Positions 58,254 through 64,000 of a stretch of 64,000 nucleotides of DNA are shown in pieces. The position numbers and the translations under genes were made by a program. The DNA lies in the NCBI GenBank assembly GCA_964017125.1, contig OZ024912.1, positions 81,526,175-81,590,174 of the forward strand, written 5' to 3'. The notes beneath the pieces are model-generated. The model saw only the letters and a program-made list of their open reading frames with translations, made no database searches and was not told the DNA's origin. This stretch comes from Flabesymbios commensalis (lineage: Eukaryota > Annelida > Polychaeta > Terebellida > Flabelligeridae). Position 1 is the stretch's first letter. Each line of letters begins with the position of its first letter.

Positions 58254-59538
58254 GTTTTATTTAAAAGGCACAGAAAGTCGCCTACGGATTAATGCACAAT
58301 ATTCAAACTGGTTTAATGTATCAGCTGGCTTAAAGCAAGGATGTATTTTGTCCCCATTACTGTTTAATCTACATTGTATTTATAAATGATTTAGCTGAGA
58401 CATTGACACAAACAGGTGTCGGAATTCCAATTGGGGATAAGAAAATGCCAGTTTTAATGTATGCTGACGATCTAGTGTTATTAGCACAGTCGGAGGATGA
58501 ATTACAGCTTCTTCTCAACACATTACATACATGGTGTAAAACGTGGCAACTAGAGGTCAATAGTACAAAATCAGCTGTGATACATTTTCGCCCACAGTCT
58601 TTTTCAGCTACACATCATAACTTTATTTGTGGGGATGGACCTATTTTACTTAAATCTGAATGCAGGTACCTTGGTATAATTATTAATGAGTTTTTAAATT
58701 TTAACGTGACTGTGAAGGCAGTAGCTCTGTCGGCCCACAGAGCCCTGGGAAAACTGATTTTAAAAATAAAAATAAATGGAGGTGTTCCATATGAATGCTT
58801 CGTAAAATTATATAATTGTCTAGTTTGGTCAGTTGTTAATTACGGGGCAACTGTGTGGGGCAATCGGAGCTACCCCGCCATTGAAGCCGTACATAATAGG
58901 GCCTTTCGGTTTTATATGGGGCTCGGCCAACACGCGCCCACAGCTGCTGCTAGAGGTGACATAAAAAATGAATCCGGCTTTAGGTCACCTTTGTGCACAT
59001 ATAGGCTAAACTGGGCCAGGAGAACCTCCTGAGGATGGTGAGATGATTGAGATGACACTGTCCTCCAGACACAGGATTCGAAATTCGAGCCCTGGCGATC
59101 TGAGGCCGAGCACGCTACCTCTCGGTCAGGGAGGCTCCCCACAATACTGACTTTCACACGTGGATGGGGAAGAAACATTTTTGTTTCTTTCAAACCGCCG
59201 AGACCGGGAACCGAACCCCGAACTCTGGCGTGAAAGGCAGCGGTGCTAACCACTACCCTAGGGCCCCCGCCCTAGAGGTGACATGGGTCTCATACCACCA
59301 TTATGTAAACAGCGCGTGGAGATGACAAGACAGTACCATCGATTAATTAATATGTCAGATAATAGGCTAAATAAAAGTGTTTTTATTTGGGCGGGCACGT
59401 CCTCAGGTATAAGACAAAATAGAGTGTTGTAATAGCAAGCGAGAAATAATCAGCCTCGTGAGGAATAATTGTATTTGTAAATGTATAAGTGACTGGCATA
59501 GTACGATCAACAGGGAAACGGGAAGAAGAGGTGTCGGT
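58254..59538 (+). mobile_element. LINE type 2, RT palm to C-terminus (copy 3), with SINE insertion
   Basis: Starts in RT at LKQGCILSPLLFN, then FINDLAETLTQTGVG, YADD at 58,460-58,471 with LVLLAQSEDELQLLLNTLH, then the post-palm region (209-codon frame 58,403-59,032). One frame change near 58,375. At RGD the reading is interrupted by a SINE (58,963-59,271); the LINE resumes at 59,272 and ends at QNRVL with a stop at 59,430. Belongs to the jockey/CR1-like non-LTR group; clade not certain. Both edges adjoin the tRNA-like satellite. Confidence 0.82.
58963..59271 (-). mobile_element. tRNA-derived SINE, full-length insertion
   Basis: A 13-bp target duplication CTAGAGGTGACAT lies at 58,950-58,962 and 59,272-59,284. 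The minus-strand head TAGGGTAGTGGTTAGCACCG (A box), CCTTTCACGCC and GGGGTTCGGTTCCCGG (B box) is tRNA-like. The body has GAAAGAAACAAAAATGTTTC and the tail ends in CATTTTTT. The uninterrupted site (CTAGAGGTGACCTGGGTC) is visible in the two other LINE copies (49,021 and 55,934). Confidence 0.92.
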
Positions 59539-62500
59539 ATTATTATACATAGAGCCTGTTGTGTGGGGGTGTAGTGGTTACGCCACGTGCCTGTCTCGCC
59601 GGAGCCGGGGTCTGTAAGGTGTTATTGTACATAGAGCCCGTGGTGTGGGGGGTGTAGTGGTTACGTCACGTGCCTGTCACGCCGGAGCCGGGGTCTGTAT
59701 GGTATTATTAAACATAGATCCCATGGTGTGGGGGTGTATTAGTTAGGCAACGTGCCTGCCACGCCGGAGGCGTGGTTTGTGAGGTGTTATTATACATAGA
59801 GCCCGTGGGGATGTAGTAGTTACGCCACGTGTCTGTCACGTCGGAGCCGGGGTCTGTAAGGTGTTATCATACATAGAGCCGGTGGTGTGGGGGTGTCGTG
59901 GTTACGCCACATGCCTGTCACGTCGGAGCCGGGGTCTGTAGGGTTTTATTATACATAGAGCCCGTGAGGTGGGGGTGTAGTGGTTACGCCACGTGCCTGT
60001 CACGAGGGAGCTGGGGTCAGAAAGGTGTTATTATACATAGAGCCCTTGGTGTGGTGTGTGTGGGGTGTAGTGGTTACGCCACGTGCCTGTCACGCCGGAG
60101 CCGTGGTCTGTAAGGTGTTATTATACATAGAGCCTGTGGTGTGGGGGTGTGGTGGTTACGCCACGTGCCTGTCACGCCGGAGCCGAGGTCTGTGAGGTGT
60201 TCTTGTACATAGAGCCCGTGGTATGGGAGTGTAGTGGTTACGTCACGTGCCTGTCACGCCGGAGCCGGGGTCTGTAAGGTCTTATTATACATAGAGCCCG
60301 CTGTGTGGGAGATGTAGTGGTTACGTTACGTGCCTGTCACCCCGGAGCCGTGGACTGTAAGGTGTTACTATACATAGAGCCCGTCGTGTGAGGGAGGCTG
60401 TAGTGGCTACGCCGCGTGCCTGTTACGCCGGAGCCGGGGTCTGTAAGATGTTATTATACATAGAGCCCGTGGTGTGGGGGTGTAGTGGTTACGCCACGTG
60501 CCTGTCACGCCGGAGCCGGGGTCTGTAAGATGTTATTATGCATAGAGCACGTGGTGTGGGGGGTGTAGTTGTTACGCCACGTGCCTGTCACGAGGGAGCT
60601 GGGGTCAGAGAGGTGTTATTATACGTAGAGCCCTTTGTGTGGTGTGTGTGGGGTGTAGTGGCTACGCCACGTGCCTGTCACGCCAGAGCCGTGTTCTGTA
60701 TGGTGTAATTATACATAGAGCCTGTGGTGTGGGGGTGTGGTGGTTACGCCACGTGCCTGTCACGCCGGAGCCGGGGTCTGTAAGGTGTTATTATACATGG
60801 AGCCCGTGGTGTGAGGGTTTAGTGATTACGCCACGTGCCTGTCGCGCCGGAGCCGTGTTCTGTATGGTGTTATTATACATAGAGCCCGTGGTGTGGTGTG
60901 TAGTGGTTACGCCACGTGCCTGTCACCTCGGAGCTGGGTTCTGTAAGGTGTTATTATACATAGAGCCCGTGGTGTGGGGGTGTAGTGGTTACGCCACATG
61001 TCTGTCACGTCGGAGCCGGGGCATGTAAGGTGTTATTATACAAAGAGCCCGTGGTGTGGTGTGTGTTGGGTGTAGTGGTTACGCCACGTGCCTGTCATGC
61101 CGGAGCCGGGGTCTGTGAGGTGTTGTTATACATAGTGCTCGTGGTGGTGGGGGGGGGGGGTGTAGTGGTTACGCCACGTGCCTGTCACGAGGGAGCTGGG
61201 GTCAGAGAGGTGTTATTATACGTAGAGCCCTTCGTGTGGTGTGTGTGGGGTGTAGTGGCTACGCCACGTGCCTGTCACGCCAGAGCCGTGTTCTGTATGG
61301 TGTAATTATACATAGAGCCTGTGGTGTGGGGGTGTGGTGGTTACACCACGTGCCTGCCACGCCGGAGGCGAGGTCTGTGAGGTGTTATTATACATAGAGC
61401 CCGTGGTATGGGGGTGTAGTGGTTACGTCACGTGCCTGTCACGCCGGAGCCGGGGTCTGTGAGGTGTTATTATACATAGAGCCCGTGGTGTGGGGGTGTA
61501 GTGGTTACGCCACGTGCCTGTCACGCCGGAGCTGGGGTCTGTAAGGTGTTATTATACATAGAGCCCGTGGTGTGTGTGTGGGGGGGGGGGGGGAGGGGGT
61601 GTAGTGGTTACGCCACGTGCCTGTCACGCCGGAGCCGGGGTCTTTAAGGTGTTATTATACATACAGCCCGTTGTGTGGGAGGACTAGTGGTTACTCCACG
61701 TGTCTGTCACGCCGGAGACGCGGTCTGTAAGGTGTTATTATACATAGAGCCCGTGATGTGGGGGTGTAGTGGTTACGCCACGTGCCTGTCACGCCGGAGC
61801 CAGGGTCTGTAAGATGTTATTATACATAGAGCCCGTGGTGTGGGGGGGGGGGAGGGTTTAGTGGTTACGTGACGTTTCTGTCACGCCTGAGCCGGGGTCT
61901 GTGAGGTGTTATTATACATAGAGCCTGTGGGGTGGGGGTGTAGAAGTTACGCCACGTGCCTGTCAAACGGAGCCGGGAGCCGGGGTCTGTAAGGTGTTAT
62001 TATACATAGACCCCGTTGTGTGGGAGTGGTTACGTTACGTGCCTGTCACGCCGGAGCCGTGGACTGTAAGGTGTTATTATGCATAGAGCCCGTCGTGTGA
62101 GGGAGGCTGTAGTGGCTACGCCGCGTGCCTGTTACGCCAAAGCCGGGGTTTGTAAGATGTTATTATACATAGAGCCCGTCGTGTGAGGGAGGCTGTAGTG
62201 GCTACGCCGCGTGCCTGTTACGCCGAAGCCGGGGTTTGTAAGATGTTATTATACATAGAGCCCGTGGTGTGGGGGTGTAGTGGTTACGCCACGTGCCTGT
62301 CACGCCAGAGCCGGGGTCTGTAAGATGTTATTATGCATAGAGCCCGTGGTGTGGGGGGTGTAGCTGTTACGCCACGTGACTGTCACGCCGGAGCCGGGGT
62401 CTGTAAGGTGTTATTATACATGGAGCCCGTGGTGTGGGGGAGTAGTGATTACGCCACGTGCCTGTCGCGCCGAAGCCGTGTTCTGTATGGTGTTATTATA

Positions 62501-64000
62501 CATAGAGCCTGTGGAGTGGGGTGTAGTGGCTACGCCACGTGCCTGTCACGCCAGAGCCGTGTTCTGTGTGGTGTTATTATACATAGAGCCTGTGGTGTGG
62601 GGGTGTGGTGGTTACGCCACGTGCCTGTCACGCCGGAGCCGGGGTCTGTAAGGTGTTATTATACATAGACCCCATGGTGTGGGGGTGTAGTGGTTAAGCC
62701 ACGTGCCTGTCACGCCGGAGCCGGGGTCTGTAAGGTGTTATTATACATAGAGCCCATGGTGTGGGGGTGTATTGGCTACGCCACATGCCTGTCACGCCAG
62801 AGCCGTGTTCTGTGTGGTGTTATTATACATAGAGCCCATGGTGTGGGGGTGTATTGGTTACGCCACGTGCCTGTCACGCCGGAGGCGAGGTCTGTGAGGT
62901 GTTATTATACATAGAGCCCATGGTGTGGGGGTGTATTGGTTACGCCACATGCCTGTCACGCCGGAGCCGGGGTCTGTAAGGTGTTATTATACATAGAGCC
63001 CATGGTGTGGGGGTGTAGTGGTTACGCCACGTGCCTGTCACGCCGGAGCCGGGGTCTGTAAGGTGTTATTATACATAGAGCCCATGGTGTGGGGGTGTAT
63101 TGGTTACGCCACATGCCTGTCACGTCGGAGCCGGGGTCTGTAAGGTGTTATTATACATAGAGCCCATGGTGTGGGGGTGTATTGGTTACGCCACGTGCCT
63201 GTCACGCCGGAGCCGGGGTCTGTGAGGTGTTATTATACATAGAGTCCGTGGTGTGGGGTTGTAGTGGTTACGCCACGTGCCTGTCACGCCGGAGCTGGGG
63301 TCTGTAAGGTGTTATTATACATAGAGCCCGTGGTGTGGGGGGGGGGGTGTAGTGGTTACGCCACGTGCCTGTCACGCCGGAGCCGGGGTCTTTAAGGTGT
63401 TATAATACATAGAGCCCGTTGTGTGGGAGGAGTAGTGGTTACGTCATGTGCCTGTCACGCCGGAGACGGGGTCTGTAAGGTGTTATTATACATAGAGCCC
63501 GTGATGTGGGGGTGTAGTGGTTACGCCACGTGCCTGTCACGCCGGAGCCGGGGTCTGTAAGATGTTATTATACATAGAGCCCGTGGTGTGGGGGGGGGGG
63601 GAGGGTTTAGTGGTTACGTGACGTTTCTGTCACGCCTGAGCCGGGGTCTGTGAGGTGTTATTATACATAGAGCCTGTGGGGTGGGGGTGTAGAAGTTACG
63701 CCACGTGCCTGTCACGCCGGAGCCGGGGTCTGTAAGGTGTTATTATACATAGAGCCCGTTGTGTGGGAGTGGTTACGTTACGTGCCTGTCACACCGGAGC
63801 CGTGGACTGTAAGGTGCTATTATACATAGAGCCCGTTGTGTGGGAGATGTAGTGGTTACGTTACGTGCCTGTCACGCCGGAGCTGTGGTCTGTAAGGTGT
63901 TATTATACATAGAGCCCGTGATGTGGGGGTGTAGTGGTTACGCCACATGCCTGTCACGAGGGAGCTGGGGTCAGAAAGGTGTTATTATACATAGAGCTTT
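59539..64000 (+). repeat. tRNA-Asp-like satellite, array C (~54 units, continues off the right edge)
   Basis: Same unit as arrays A and B but longer and more varied. Subtypes differ in length and in the AGAGCCCRTGG and GAGGGAGCTGGGGTCAGA segments. Higher-order blocks repeat: ~60,590-60,720 matches ~61,190-61,320, and ~61,730-62,050 matches ~63,470-63,790. Frames of up to 129 codons exist only because the repeat is largely stop-free. Confidence 0.9.

Noticed and set aside
49735-62914. Many plus-strand frames of 60-130 codons (for example 60,639-61,028, with TPRACHAGAGVCKVLLYIEP-type text)
   Set aside because: They are read-through of the 82-bp satellite in changing frames. Length depends on unit indels, and there is no independent coding signal.
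49285-64000. Functional tRNA-Asp gene cluster
   Set aside because: Every unit examined lacks the TpsiC arm, B box and acceptor-stem 3' half, and the anticodon stem is not preserved.
1-64000. LTR retroelements or other virus-like elements
   Set aside because: No LTR pair, protease, integrase, capsid or envelope-like coding was recognised. All reverse transcriptase sequence here is LINE-type.

Overview
This is an AT-rich eukaryotic window with GT-AG introns, dense short interspersed repeats, LINEs, SINEs and several satellites. It is most likely from a marine invertebrate bilaterian. The phylum cannot be fixed from sequence alone, and there is no prokaryotic gene organisation. Most long reading frames are fortuitous or run through tandem repeats.

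Left part (1-8007): the 5' half of a host gene on the minus strand. I assembled seven exons by eye from splice sites, phase and protein similarity. They give 256 N-terminal residues that match mitochondrial glycerol-3-phosphate acyltransferase (GPAT1/GPAM); the catalytic part lies beyond the left edge. Its introns and upstream flank (to about 14 kb) are packed with hairpin-bearing MITEs, many with TTAA at the ends and CCCTT-type termini, as in piggyBac-like elements. Other small TIR elements and a 5S-rRNA-derived SINE (13.4 kb) also lie here.

Middle (14-36 kb): a 1.3 kb TIR element; a ~365-bp repeat array whose units carry TGACCT half-sites every 11 bp (16.0-18.5 kb); several TIR and foldback elements (18.7-24.7 kb); a 109-bp satellite (25.2-26.5 kb); probable minus-strand exons of an unidentified host gene with a stop codon and poly(A) signal (26.6-31.5 kb); and a larger TGAGGTCA/TGACATCA-rich satellite (33.0-36.25 kb).

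Right part (36-64 kb): a broken jockey/CR1-type LINE whose 3' end and flank are tandemly duplicated (39.2-42.1 kb), short satellites, and a near-identical 6.9-kb tandem duplication (44,336-51,248 and 51,249-58,165). Each copy ends in an array of ~82-bp units. The array resumes at 59.5 kb and runs off the right edge. Each unit resembles the 5' two-thirds of tRNA-Asp(GUC) and usually contains the E-box CACGTG. A second LINE type sits at the head of every array, and one LINE copy is interrupted by a tRNA-derived SINE with a clear target-site duplication. The tRNA-like arrays and their coupling to LINE fragments are the most unusual thing in the window.
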